Shown here: positions 1-8,630 of the stretch, piece after piece
Numbering within the stretch: position 1 is the stretch's first letter
Layout of the letters: every line of letters starts with the position of its first letter
Source: CBDBCU01 sp965242615
GTDB taxonomy: Bacteria > Chloroflexota > Dehalococcoidia > Lucifugimonadales > UBA3495
DNA: 64,000 nucleotides
Assembly: GCA_965242615.1 (NCBI GenBank)
Contig: CBDESR010000005.1
Location: 1,922,001-1,986,000, forward strand
Direction of reading: 5' to 3'
Notes under the pieces: generated by a model
Seen by the model: only the letters and a program-made list of their open reading frames with translations
What the model was told of the DNA's origin: nothing
The model's database searches: none
Position numbers and translations under genes: made by a program

Positions 1-1
1 C

Positions 2-256
2 TATGCCCTGGAGCAAGCCCAAGGTCAGGATGCCGCCGAACTGCGGCGCATTTATGGGCAAGGGGAGCTGTCGGAGGAGGAGGTGCGGCGGGTGATGGAG
101 ATTATGGACGCGGTGGGGGCGGCGCAATATGCCCAGCAGCTGACGGAGCAGAGCGCGGCCGAAGCCGGGCGGGCTTTGGAGGGGGTGGCGCTGCCGGCGT
201 GGGCAAGGGAGGAAGTGGCGGAGTTGGTGGATTTTCTGGCGCGGCGGGAGTTTTAA
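2..256 (+). CDS. polyprenyl diphosphate synthase, C-terminal end (partial)
   Basis: Last 84 codons of an ORF that enters from the left edge and stops at TAA 254-256. The peptide reads as the helical tail of trans-isoprenyl diphosphate synthases (IspA/GGPP synthase type): an alternating YG..L.EEEV...M...GA.QYA..L pattern followed by LPAWARE and FLARREF at the very end. The DD(x)nD substrate motifs would lie outside the window, so the family call rests on this tail and on context: hpnH starts 20 bases downstream in a hopanoid operon, where a farnesyl or geranylgeranyl diphosphate synthase supplies the C15 precursor for squalene. Chain length specificity cannot be judged. Confidence 0.65.
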   Translation, partial: YALEQAQGQDAAELRRIYGQGELSEEEVRRVMEIMDAVGAAQYAQQLTEQSAAEAGRALEGVALPAWAREEVAELVDFLARREF

Positions 257-276
257 GGGGGTAACGGAGGCAAGGG

Positions 277-1317
277 ATGAAACCGGCAAAACGACCTTTG
301 GCGCTGTCTTTCCGGCTGGCGGGGTATATTCTGCGGCAGCGGCTGCGGGGACGGCGGCGGTTCCCGCTGGTGACGATGCTGGAGCCGCTGGAGATGTGCA
401 ATCTGTCCTGTATCGGCTGCGGGCGGATTCATGAGTATAAGCCGGTGATGGAGCGGATGATGGCGGTGGATACGGCCTTGGCGGCGGTGCGGGAGTCCGG
501 GGCGCCGATTGTGTCCATTGCCGGCGGGGAACCGACCATTCATCCCCAAATCGACGAAATCATCAACCGGCTGGTGGCGGAGGGGTATTTCGTCTATTGC
601 TGTACCAATGCGCTGCTGTTGGAGCGGATGCTGCCGAAAATCCCGCCGTCCAAGTATTTCTGCTGGGTGGTGCATTTGGACGGGATGGAGGAGCGGCATG
701 ATGAGTCGGTAGCGCGGGCCGGGGTTTTTCAACGGGCGGTAAAGGGCATCCGGGCCGCCTTGGGGCAGGGCTATCGGGTTTGCACTAATACCACGGTCTT
801 TCGCGGCAGCGATGTGGCGGATTTGCATCGGATGTTCCGTTTCGTCGGGGAGTTGGGGGTCGAGGGGTCGATGATTTCGCCCGGCTATGACTTTGCGGAT
901 GCGCCGGACCGGGATTTGTTTCTCAGCCGGCAGGAGGCCCGGGGGATTTTCCGGGAGTTGCTGGCGCCGGGGCGCACGGCCGGGATGCGCTTTTACAACA
1001 ATCCGTTGTATCTGAACTTTCTGCGCGGCGATAAGGAATATCAATGCACGGCTTGGTCGAACCCGACCTACACGGTGCTGGGTTGGCGGCAGCCGTGCTA
1101 TCCGCTGGCGGATGCCCATACGCCGGAGGTGGCGGCGCTGTATGAGGAAAAGCTGTGGGAGAATTACGGGGTGGGGAAAGACCCCCGCTGCGCTAATTGT
1201 ATGATGCACTGCGGGTTTGAGTCGGCTACCATTTTTCAAGCGGTAGCCACGCCTAGAGACTGGGTGACGCTGGTGAAGTCCGGGGCGGCGTATAAGGGGG
1301 GGATTACGGCGGGTTAG
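277..1317 (+). CDS. hpnH: hopanoid biosynthesis radical SAM protein HpnH (adenosylhopane synthase)
   Basis: 346 aa. HpnH joins the 5'-deoxyadenosyl group to diploptene to give adenosylhopane, the first step of C35 hopanoid side-chain building. The radical SAM cluster motif CNLSCIGCG is seen with Cys41, Cys45 and Cys48, followed by the HpnH-typical RIHEYKPVMERMM. Further conserved blocks are VSIAGGEPTIHP and a C-terminal Cys pair in CANCMMHCGFE. Length matches the family (about 340 aa). ATG at 277 has a GGAGG ribosome binding site 7-8 bases upstream. It sits between a prenyl synthase and hpnG/hpnA, as in other hopanoid clusters. Family assignment is very secure. Confidence 0.95.
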   Translation: MKPAKRPLALSFRLAGYILRQRLRGRRRFPLVTMLEPLEMCNLSCIGCGRIHEYKPVMERMMAVDTALAAVRESGAPIVSIAGGEPTIHPQIDEIINRLVAEGYFVYCCTNALLLERMLPKIPPSKYFCWVVHLDGMEERHDESVARAGVFQRAVKGIRAALGQGYRVCTNTTVFRGSDVADLHRMFRFVGELGVEGSMISPGYDFADAPDRDLFLSRQEARGIFRELLAPGRTAGMRFYNNPLYLNFLRGDKEYQCTAWSNPTYTVLGWRQPCYPLADAHTPEVAALYEEKLWENYGVGKDPRCANCMMHCGFESATIFQAVATPRDWVTLVKSGAAYKGGITAG

Positions 1318-1375
1318 GGGGCTGACCGGTTGCCCTTGCCGCCGGACCGAACCGCCGCTAACTTGGAGGGAAACA

Positions 1376-2401
1376 ATGCCGCTATCGTTGCTGACTGCCC
1401 TGTTCCTGCTGATGATGGCCGCCGCTACGCTGTTGGCTTGCGGGCCGGTGGCGCAGCCGATGCCGGGGGATGGGAATGTTTTGACGGCGGGGCAACAGTT
1501 GGAGGGCGGGGATGAACCGGCGGCGGCTACTGCTACCCCGGAACCGACGGCGGCGCCGGCGCTGCCTACCGCCTCCGCCAATGGACCCTACTCCAATCCG
1601 CCGCCCCCGCCGCTGCCTACTCTCAAATACCCGAACTTGGAGGAGCATAACCTCGACAGGCTGGCTGTGGAAGCCGATGCGGCCCAAGCCGATGGCAGCC
1701 ACTCCTGCACCGGCCCATTCAGCCCGGGAATTTTTGCCCGTATCTGGATGTCCACCAATCCGGAGGATAGGAAAACCCGGGACTTGGTAAAGTGGCTGGA
1801 AACCCAAGGTATTCCCCGGGATTTCATTCATGTAAGCGCTCTGTCCGAATTATATGGAGACGGCAGTAGCATTTGGGTCGGCGCATTGCCGACGCGCTTG
1901 CTGGGACCGGTAGCACAGCGCGAAGGAGTTACCTTGGTGAGAGACGCCGCCTATGAAATAGCCCCCGCTCCGTATGTGCCGGGGCAGCCGGGTCCCAAGT
2001 ACCCCGCTTTGGAAGGATTCAGCCGCTATGTCGAGGAATTCGAGGAAGCTCAAGCCAACGCCGCCCCCGGTCAGGCCGCGGTTAAAGGTCGCAAAGTATT
2101 CGTGCTGATTATCCTATCCTCCGGGGATAGCGGCGAACCGATGCTTGCCTGGCTGCGAAGCAACGGAGTTTCCGAGACCGACGATTGGCGTTACGGGGTC
2201 GAAAACCATTTGGTAGCGGTTTATGGAACTTGTTTCTATGCGGGTTCGGGCCCGGCCCCCGGGTATATCTATGCTATAGTGCCGGCGTCGTTGCTCCTTC
2301 CCCTGATGGAGCAACCGGGCTTTGACCGCGCCGTGGATGCTTGTAACAATGGTTTTCAGTGCCACCCGCTTTACTCCCGCGAGTATCCGGTTAGCCGGTA
2401 A
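1376..2401 (+). CDS. secreted lipoprotein of unknown function in the hopanoid operon, two internal repeats
   Basis: 341 aa. Residues 1-22 form a lipoprotein signal with lipobox LLAC (Cys22), followed by a Thr/Ala/Pro-rich linker to about residue 85 (surface tether). The rest appears to be two related domains: roughly 120-195 (strand, then a WLETQGI helix, then strand, then LLGPVAQREGVTLV) and 230-325 (strand, then a WLRSNGV helix, then a strand, then LLLPLMEQPGF). The repeat pattern of strand-helix-strand plus a hydrophobic LL..L....GV segment recalls inhibitor I9/subtilase-propeptide domains, but this is inference. Three Cys near the C-terminus (CFYAG, ACNNG, CHP) could form disulfides. I do not recognise a named family. 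It lies in line with hpnH and hpnG, so co-transcription is likely. Confidence 0.75.
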   Translation: MPLSLLTALFLLMMAAATLLACGPVAQPMPGDGNVLTAGQQLEGGDEPAAATATPEPTAAPALPTASANGPYSNPPPPPLPTLKYPNLEEHNLDRLAVEADAAQADGSHSCTGPFSPGIFARIWMSTNPEDRKTRDLVKWLETQGIPRDFIHVSALSELYGDGSSIWVGALPTRLLGPVAQREGVTLVRDAAYEIAPAPYVPGQPGPKYPALEGFSRYVEEFEEAQANAAPGQAAVKGRKVFVLIILSSGDSGEPMLAWLRSNGVSETDDWRYGVENHLVAVYGTCFYAGSGPAPGYIYAIVPASLLLPLMEQPGFDRAVDACNNGFQCHPLYSREYPVSR

Positions 2402-2503
2402 GGTAAGGTTTCAGTTTGAGCGGTTTTCCGCTACGAATTGCGGCGCAAAAGGAGACACTGCCGATTAGCCATCCCGCCGCAATGATGTTTATGTAGCCGG
2501 CTT

Positions 2504-3223
2504 ATGCTGACTATCATCGCTGCTACTGAGTATGAATTGGCCGGTTTACGCCGGGCTTGGCCGGTTGCCGGGGAGGAAGGGGAGTTGCAAGGGGTGGGTG
2601 TTGGGAAGCGGGCGGCGCAAGGGGCGGTACGCCAGTTGCTGAACCGGCGGGAGGAGGGACGGGAGACCGGGGAGTTGCTGCTGTTGGGCTTGGCGGGCGG
2701 TCTGGACCCGGCTTTGCGTACCGGGGATTTGTGCTTGCCTTTCCGCTACTTGCGGGAGGCCCGGGAGGGGAGGGACGGTTTCCTGGAACCGGATGATGCG
2801 ATGTACGGGCAAGCGGTAGCGGCCTTGCAAGCCGCCGCTATGGATTGGCGGGGCGGCGATGCTTTGACCGTCGCCCGGGTTTCGGCGGCTGCGGCCGTCA
2901 AGGCCGCCCAGTTCCGCCAATATCAGGCGGCTACGGTCAATATGGAGGATTACTGGATTGCCCAAACGGCCGCCCGTTATGCTGTCCCTTTTTTGGCGGT
3001 GCGAGTGATCCTCGACACTGCCGGTCAAGGATTGCCGCATTACTTGCTGCAACTGGCCGCTGCCGGGCCGGGGCAAATCGCCAAGGCGGTGGCGGGGCAT
3101 CCCCGGCGCATTCCGGAATTGGCGCGGCTGTCGTATGACGCGGCCCGGGCCCGGCAGAGTTTGACGAAGTTTGCCTTGGCGTTTCTGGAATTGCGGGCGG
3201 CGGCAACGGCGGCGGAGTTGTAA
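2504..3223 (+). CDS. hpnG: HpnG-type phosphorylase/nucleosidase (adenosylhopane cleavage)
   Basis: 239 aa of the purine nucleoside phosphorylase/MTA-SAH nucleosidase fold. HpnG removes adenine from adenosylhopane to give phosphoribosyl/ribosylhopane. Visible features: N-terminal IIAATEYEL strand, the glycine-rich GLAGGLDPALRTGD block (residues about 66-79) that forms the phosphate/ribose pocket, and VNMEDY (about 145-150), the ribose-binding Met-Glu motif of the fold. Sequence is divergent but the order hpnH-x-hpnG-hpnA strongly supports the role. ATG 2504 has only a weak ribosome binding site; the ORF has no better start nearby. An alternative is another MTA/SAH-type nucleosidase. Confidence 0.82.
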   Translation: MLTIIAATEYELAGLRRAWPVAGEEGELQGVGVGKRAAQGAVRQLLNRREEGRETGELLLLGLAGGLDPALRTGDLCLPFRYLREAREGRDGFLEPDDAMYGQAVAALQAAAMDWRGGDALTVARVSAAAAVKAAQFRQYQAATVNMEDYWIAQTAARYAVPFLAVRVILDTAGQGLPHYLLQLAAAGPGQIAKAVAGHPRRIPELARLSYDAARARQSLTKFALAFLELRAAATAAEL

Positions 3224-3254
3224 GGTCGGTTTCTGGCATGGGAAGGGCGGCGCG

Positions 3255-4262
3255 ATGAAAGTTCTGCTGACCGGGGCTAGCGGCTTTATCGGCGGCAACC
3301 TGGCTTTGGCGTTGGTTGAGCGCGGGTATCGAGTGCGCGCTTTGGTGCGGCCGGGGAGCAATACCTTGGCTATGGACAGTGTCGGCGACGCCGGCCGGGG
3401 TCGGACTGAAAAGGTCGTTGGGGATATACTGGAACCGGATTCCATTCAACGGGCAATGGCGGGCTGTCAGGCGGTCTTTCATTGCGCCGCCGTTTATACT
3501 TTCTGGTCGAAAGACCCGGCGGCGGTCTATCGGGTTAATGGGGAGGGGACGGTTAATTTGCTGAACGCCGCCCGGCAAGCCGGCGTGGATAAAGTGGTTT
3601 ATACCAGTACCGTGGCCACTATTCCTTTGCCTCCGGCCGGATTAGGCGTTGACGATGATTGGACCGGAAGGGCGCGGCTGCATTTGACCGGGCATTATAA
3701 GCAATCTAAATACCAAGGGGAACAGGCGGCTTTGGCGATGGCGGACGCCGGCTTGCCGGTGGTAATTGTCAACCCGACGGCTCCGGTGGGACCGTGGGAT
3801 GTTAAGCCGACGCCGACCGGGCGTATTGTTCGGGACTTTATCCGGGGGCGGATGCCGGTTTTGCTGGATACCGGCCTGAACCTGGTGGATGTGGCGGATG
3901 TGGCGGCCGGGCATATTCTGGCTCTGGAGAAGGGGCAGCCGGGGCAGCGTTATATATTGGGCAACTGCAATCTTACTTTGGGGGAAGTGGTGGGGATGCT
4001 GAGCGGTATAACCGGGCGGCCGGCGCCGCGTTGGCAAATCCCTTTCGGGTTGGCGATGGCGGCCGCCGGCTTGGAGCAGGTGATTGGGGGCAGGCTGCTG
4101 GGACGGGAGCCGCGTATTCCGCTGGAGGGATTGCGGGCAGCCCGGCGGCCGATGTATGTATCGGCGCAAAAGGCGGTGGAGGAGTTGGGGCTGCCGCAAA
4201 GCCCGGTTGAGGAGGCGTTGGAACGGGCGGTGAAATGGTTTCGGGATTATGGGTACGGGTAG
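3255..4262 (+). CDS. hpnA: hopanoid-associated sugar epimerase HpnA
   Basis: 335 aa extended short-chain dehydrogenase. N-terminal MKVLLTGASGFIGGNLA holds the NAD(P)-binding TGxxGxxG motif, which fixes the ATG at 3255 even though the frame is open upstream to 3171; the extra 28 residues look like shadow of hpnG. A FHCAAVYTFW block near residue 75 and the catalytic Tyr-Lys pair in HYKQSKYQGE (about 142-151) are seen. Ends DYGYG. HpnA proteins occur in most hopanoid clusters and are thought to act on the ribosyl-derived side chain; the exact reaction is not settled. Start lies 31 bases after the hpnG stop. Confidence 0.9.
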   Translation: MKVLLTGASGFIGGNLALALVERGYRVRALVRPGSNTLAMDSVGDAGRGRTEKVVGDILEPDSIQRAMAGCQAVFHCAAVYTFWSKDPAAVYRVNGEGTVNLLNAARQAGVDKVVYTSTVATIPLPPAGLGVDDDWTGRARLHLTGHYKQSKYQGEQAALAMADAGLPVVIVNPTAPVGPWDVKPTPTGRIVRDFIRGRMPVLLDTGLNLVDVADVAAGHILALEKGQPGQRYILGNCNLTLGEVVGMLSGITGRPAPRWQIPFGLAMAAAGLEQVIGGRLLGREPRIPLEGLRAARRPMYVSAQKAVEELGLPQSPVEEALERAVKWFRDYGYG

Positions 4263-4372
4263 AGGATTTCTCGGGAAATTATCCGGCGGCAAGCCAGCGG
4301 CATTGCATAAACCGGCGGGACGGTTTATTATCAGGGCGGCGATAACTTACCTTTCCCCGGACGAGGGCAACG

Positions 4373-5026
4373 ATGACCACGCAAGTAAAAGAGCCGCCGG
4401 CCGCGCCGGCAATCGCCGCGGAGTCGCCCATAGCTCCCGTGGCGCGGCTGCGGGAGACCCGCAAATTCACCGTAGCCGAATACTACCGGATGGTTGATGT
4501 CGGCATCTTGCAGACTGAGGAGCGGGTTGAACTTATCGAGGGGGATATTCTGGTTATGCCGCCCATCGGACCTTTTCACGCTGAGGGCGTGGATGATTTC
4601 AATGAGTTCTTTTCCCGTTACGCCGCCGGCCGTTACCGGGTTCGGGTACAAGCCCCGGTTCACTTGGGGGAGCGTCTGGAACTGGAGCCGGACCTGGCCC
4701 TGCTCCGCCGCCGGCCCGGGGGCTACGGGCGCGCCCATCCTACGGCCGCCGATGTCCTGCTGGCGATCGAGGTAGCTGACAGTACCCTGGCGTATGACCG
4801 GGACATTAAATCCCACATTTATGGTCGGGCCGGAGTGCCGGAAACCTGGGTGTTGAACCTGCTGGGGGATTGCCTCGAAGTTTTCCGCAATCCCGGCCGC
4901 GAAGGTTACGCCCAACATACGATCTACCGGCGGGGCGACAAGATTCGGCCGGTAGCTTTGCCCGACCTGGAGTTTGCGGTGGCGGATTTGCTGCCGACGC
5001 CGCCGGCTCCGGAAACGGTAAGCTAG
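4373..5026 (+). CDS. Uma2 family endonuclease-like protein (DUF820, PD-(D/E)XK fold)
   Basis: 217 aa. Typical Uma2 layout: a variable N-terminus, the RKFTVAEYYRMVDVGIL entry helix, EERVELIEGDILVMPP, then the nuclease core with EPDLALL (active-site Asp, about residue 104), LLAIEVADSTL (Glu/Asp) and DRDIKSHIYGRAGVPETWVLNL (Lys). Uma2 genes are multicopy in Cyanobacteria and Chloroflexota; their real role is unknown. It is placed between hpnA and squalene-hopene cyclase with 110 bases before it and 21 after it, so it is probably transcribed with the hopanoid genes although no metabolic link is known. All catalytic residues appear intact. Confidence 0.88.
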   Translation: MTTQVKEPPAAPAIAAESPIAPVARLRETRKFTVAEYYRMVDVGILQTEERVELIEGDILVMPPIGPFHAEGVDDFNEFFSRYAAGRYRVRVQAPVHLGERLELEPDLALLRRRPGGYGRAHPTAADVLLAIEVADSTLAYDRDIKSHIYGRAGVPETWVLNLLGDCLEVFRNPGREGYAQHTIYRRGDKIRPVALPDLEFAVADLLPTPPAPETVS

Positions 5027-5047
5027 TTCTTTTGGGGAAACCGGCCG

Positions 5048-7111
5048 GTGGTCAGTCAGCAACATACGGCTTGGGATACCGCCCGGCCGGGCCATTCCCG
5101 GATGCCGGGGTCGCCGCCGGCGGCAAGGCGGCGGCCTCCGGCGGCGCCGGATTTGGATACGGTGATTGCGCGCAGTCAGGATTACTTCAGCGGCTGCCAG
5201 TATGCCGCCGGGTACTGGTGGGGGCCGCTGGAGTCTAATCCGACTATGGAGGCGGAGTATTTGCTGCTGTCCTACTTTCTGGACCGCCGGGATGAGGAGC
5301 GGTGGCGCAAGGTGGTGAACTACATTCTGAGCAAGCAGCAGGACAACGGTTCCTGGGGGCAGTATTACGGCTCGCCGGGGGATGTCAGCACTTCGGTGGA
5401 GTGTTACTTTGCCTTGAAACTGGCGGGCTGTTCCGCCGATTCCGAGCCGCTGCGCCGGGCTAAAGAGTTTATCTTGGCTAAAGGCGGCGTGCCGGAAACC
5501 CGGGTATTTACTAAAATCTGGCTGGCGCTCTTTGGGCAGTGGGACTGGAAGGGGACGCCCAATATGCCGCCGGAACTGATTTTGCTGCCGCCGTGGGCGC
5601 CGTTCAACATTTACGAATTTTCCAGTTGGGCCCGCAGCACTATCGTACCGATGCTGCTAATCCTGACCCACCGGCCGGTTTGTCCGATACCGGAAGCGGC
5701 GGCCATCGATGAGTTGTACCTCCGGCCGCGGGGTGAAATCGACTATTCCTTGCCCAAGCCGGACTCGACCCTCAGCCTGGCCGGGCTGCTTTACTATCTC
5801 GACCGGCTGGTGGGCATCTATCAGCAGTGGCCGATTCATCCTTTCCGGGGGCGGGCGGAGCGGAAAATTGTCGAGTGGGTGGTGAATCATCAGGAAGCCG
5901 ACGGTTCATGGGGCGGAATTCAACCGCCGTGGGTTTATTCCCTGCTGGCGTTGCAGAACATCGGCTTTCCGGCGGACCATCCGGTACTGGAAAGGGGCTA
6001 CAGCGGGTTCGACCATTTTGCGGTCGAGGATGAAAACAGTTGTATGATGCAGGCGTGTATTTCTCCGGTGTGGGATACTTGCCTGGCGCAGCAGGCGCTA
6101 CTGGAATCGGGAATCGCGCCGGAGGATCCGCGCATCCGCAAGGCTACCCGCTGGCTGCTGGCGCGGCAGATTGACACGCCCGGGGATTGGCAGGTGCGCG
6201 CGCCGAAAGCCCGGCCCGGCGGCTGGTCTTTCGAGTTCAACAACAGCCGGTACCCGGATGTGGATGACGGCGCGGAAGTTATCATTGCTTTGGCGCAGGC
6301 GCGGCTGGATGCGGAGGAGGAACCGGGGCGGGAGGATGCCATTGCGCGGGGCGTGCAGTGGCTGACCGCCTTGCAGAGCAAAAACGGCGGTTGGGGAGCT
6401 TTTGACAAGGACAATAACCGCAAGTATCTGGCGAAGCTGCCTTTTTCCGATTTTGGGGAAGTGCTTGACCCGCCGAGCGCGGATGTTACCGCTCATGTGG
6501 TCGAGATGTTCGGCCGCTTGGGGTATTCCCGGGATTATCCGCCGTTGGAGCGGGCTTATAAATACCTGCGGCAGCAGCAGGAGGCTAATGGTTCCTGGTT
6601 CGGCCGCTGGGGCGTCAACTATATTTACGGCACCGGGGCCGTGCTGCCGGCATTGGCGGCGATCGGGGAGGATATGGAGCAGCCCTATATCCGGCGGGCG
6701 GTGGATTGGCTGCTGTCCCATCAGAACGCCGATGGCGGTTGGGGGGAAAGCTGCGGTTCTTATATCAACCCGGAACTGCACGGGGTCGGACCAAGTACGC
6801 CATCGCAAACTTCGTGGGCGTTGCTGGCCTTGCTGGCGGCCGGCGAAGCAGACAATCCGGCTACCGGGCGCGGCGTGGGCTATTTGGCGGGCCGGCAGCG
6901 GGGGGATGGTTCGTGGGATGAGCCGTACTTTACCGGGGCGGGCTTTCCGGGTTATGGTACCGGGGAGCCGCCCAAAGATCCGGGCCGCAACGGGGCGGCT
7001 GAGGGCGGCGATGGGGATTTGTCCGCCGGGTTTATGATTAACTATCAGATGTACCGCAACTACTGGCCGCTGCTGGCTTTGGGCCGCTACCGCCGGCAGG
7101 TTGGGGGTTAG
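5048..7111 (+). CDS. shc: squalene-hopene cyclase
   Basis: 687 aa, class II triterpene cyclase that folds squalene into hopene/hopanol at the membrane. The catalytic acid motif DVDD is at residues 404-407 inside SRYPDVDDGAEV. Many QW repeats are visible (QQDNGSWG, HQEADGSWGG, LQSKNGGWGAFDKDNN, QQEANGSWFGRWG, HQNADGGWGE, QRGDGSWDE). The block GWGESCGSY and the C-terminal INYQMYRNYWPLLALGRYR are family hallmarks. Length is slightly above the usual 630-650 aa because of a Pro/Arg-rich N-terminal tail; the GTG at 5048 is the first start, but a later start near residue 20 is possible. No damage seen. Confidence 0.96.
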   Translation: MVSQQHTAWDTARPGHSRMPGSPPAARRRPPAAPDLDTVIARSQDYFSGCQYAAGYWWGPLESNPTMEAEYLLLSYFLDRRDEERWRKVVNYILSKQQDNGSWGQYYGSPGDVSTSVECYFALKLAGCSADSEPLRRAKEFILAKGGVPETRVFTKIWLALFGQWDWKGTPNMPPELILLPPWAPFNIYEFSSWARSTIVPMLLILTHRPVCPIPEAAAIDELYLRPRGEIDYSLPKPDSTLSLAGLLYYLDRLVGIYQQWPIHPFRGRAERKIVEWVVNHQEADGSWGGIQPPWVYSLLALQNIGFPADHPVLERGYSGFDHFAVEDENSCMMQACISPVWDTCLAQQALLESGIAPEDPRIRKATRWLLARQIDTPGDWQVRAPKARPGGWSFEFNNSRYPDVDDGAEVIIALAQARLDAEEEPGREDAIARGVQWLTALQSKNGGWGAFDKDNNRKYLAKLPFSDFGEVLDPPSADVTAHVVEMFGRLGYSRDYPPLERAYKYLRQQQEANGSWFGRWGVNYIYGTGAVLPALAAIGEDMEQPYIRRAVDWLLSHQNADGGWGESCGSYINPELHGVGPSTPSQTSWALLALLAAGEADNPATGRGVGYLAGRQRGDGSWDEPYFTGAGFPGYGTGEPPKDPGRNGAAEGGDGDLSAGFMINYQMYRNYWPLLALGRYRRQVGG

Positions 7112-7167
7112 GGCAAGGCCGCGCCGGGCGCGGCGAGACGGCGCCGCAAGGCGGGAAAGAGTAGGGG

Positions 7168-7611
7168 ATGAAAAGCAAATCCTTTTGTATCGAACTGGAA
7201 ACCGGGCCGGCTCCGGATTTTGTGGACATTACGGAGCGGGTGGGGCAGTGCGTCCGTCAGTCCGGGGTGGGCAATGGCTTGGTGGTGGTCTATTCCCGGC
7301 ACACTACGGCGGCGGTGAAAATCAACGAAAATGAGCCGCTGCTGCTGCGGGATATGGCGGATTTTCTGGAGCGGGTCAGTCCGCGCAATGGCTGCTATCA
7401 GCATAACGATTTCAGCGTCCGCACCGTCAATATGACGCCGGAGGAGTCGCCCAACGGCCACGCCCATTGCCAGCATCTGACGCTGGGTTGCAGTGAAACC
7501 ATCCCGCTGATTGACGGGCAAATGCAGTTCGGCCGCTACCAGAGCATTTTTCTGATTGAACTGGATCATCCCCGGCAGCGGGAGGTGATGGTTCAGGTGG
7601 TCGGGGAGTAG
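7168..7611 (+). CDS. YjbQ family protein (UPF0047, secondary thiamine-phosphate synthase type)
   Basis: 147 aa. Family landmarks: SRHTTAAVKINENEP (about 45-59) with the conserved His-Thr-Thr and Glu, a DFLERVSP segment, and the C-terminal AHCQHLTLGCSETIPLIDGQMQFGRYQ in two parts, carrying the conserved His and the GxWQ-like end. Family members can complement thiamine-phosphate synthase loss weakly, but the true function is open. It is set between the cyclase and hpnC with gaps of 56 and 8 bases, so operonic. A role in hopanoid synthesis is not established; YjbQ could be a passenger. Confidence 0.88.
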   Translation: MKSKSFCIELETGPAPDFVDITERVGQCVRQSGVGNGLVVVYSRHTTAAVKINENEPLLLRDMADFLERVSPRNGCYQHNDFSVRTVNMTPEESPNGHAHCQHLTLGCSETIPLIDGQMQFGRYQSIFLIELDHPRQREVMVQVVGE

Positions 7612-7619
7612 GGGTAGTT

Positions 7620-8630
7620 ATGCCGGCCGCCGGTTCCGCGGGCCCGATTTCCCAAGTTGCGCCGCTTGGCGGAGACAAGGCGGCGGGCGCGCCGTCGGTG
7701 GCCGCGGCGTACGATTACTGCCGCCGTTTGGCGCGCAGTCACTACGAAAACTTTACCGTGGGTTCATGGCTGCTGCCGCGGGGGATGATGCCCCAGATCT
7801 ATGCCCTTTACGCTTACTGCCGTACGGTGGACGATTTGGGGGATGAATCTAGGCCGCAAGCGGCGCGGCGGCCGGGGTCGGAGGAACCGGAAGGGGAGAT
7901 TGCCGCTTACCGCCTTTCCTTGCTGGACTGGTGGCAGGGGGAACTGGAAAGCTGCTACAGCGGTCAGCCCACGCATCCGGTTATGGTGGCATTGCAGCAG
8001 ACGATTCGCGCCTTTGACTTGCCGCCGGAACCTTTTATCAAGCTGATTGACGCTAACCGCATTGACCAGCGGACGCGGCGTTATCCTACCTATGCTGATT
8101 TGCGGCACTATTGCGAGCATTCGGCTAACCCGGTGGGGCGGCTGTTTTTGCAGCTCTTTGGTTATGGGGATGGGGAACGGCAAGCCTTGGCGGACGCTAC
8201 CTGCACCGCCTTGCAGTTGGCTAATTTCTGGCAGGATGTGGCCCGGGATTATCAGAAGGGGCGCATCTACTTGCCGCTAGAGGATATGGACAACTTCGGC
8301 TATAGCGAGGGGGATTTGGCTGCCGGCGTAGTCAATGATGCCTGGCGGCGGCTGCTGGCTTTTGAGGTGGAACGGACGGGGGAGTTGTTCAGGCAAGGGG
8401 CGGCGCTGCCGGCGATGCTGGAGGGGCGGGTCAAGCTGGATGCAGCCCTGTTCACTAGGGGCGGTATTGCCGTGTTGGATGCGATCAGGAAACGGGATTA
8501 TGATGTTTTGACGGCGCGGCCGGCACTGTCCCGGCGGCGCAAGGCGGCGTTGTTCCTGTCCACCTGGCTTAACTGGAAATTGGGCCGGGGGTTGGCATTG
8601 CCCAACGCGGCGGCCGAAAGGGGCGGCTGA
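7620..8630 (+). CDS. hpnC: squalene synthase HpnC (hydroxysqualene synthase)
   Basis: 336 aa, all-helical squalene/phytoene synthase family. In the HpnCDE route HpnC turns presqualene diphosphate into hydroxysqualene. Visible: SHYENFTVGSWLLPRGM, the first Asp-rich motif DDLGDE at residues 71-76, and the second motif LANFWQDVARDYQKGRIYLP around 200-219 with its DVARD. ATG 7620 follows an AGGGG site. It overlaps hpnD by one base (TGATG), giving translational coupling. The N-terminal 25 residues are poorly conserved and Ala/Pro-rich. Confidence 0.95.
   Translation: MPAAGSAGPISQVAPLGGDKAAGAPSVAAAYDYCRRLARSHYENFTVGSWLLPRGMMPQIYALYAYCRTVDDLGDESRPQAARRPGSEEPEGEIAAYRLSLLDWWQGELESCYSGQPTHPVMVALQQTIRAFDLPPEPFIKLIDANRIDQRTRRYPTYADLRHYCEHSANPVGRLFLQLFGYGDGERQALADATCTALQLANFWQDVARDYQKGRIYLPLEDMDNFGYSEGDLAAGVVNDAWRRLLAFEVERTGELFRQGAALPAMLEGRVKLDAALFTRGGIAVLDAIRKRDYDVLTARPALSRRRKAALFLSTWLNWKLGRGLALPNAAAERGG

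Noticed and set aside
253..1581. 442-aa minus-strand ORF opposite hpnH
   Set aside because: Low-complexity Arg/Pro/His-rich translation, typical antisense shadow of a GC-rich gene; hpnH on the other strand is certain.
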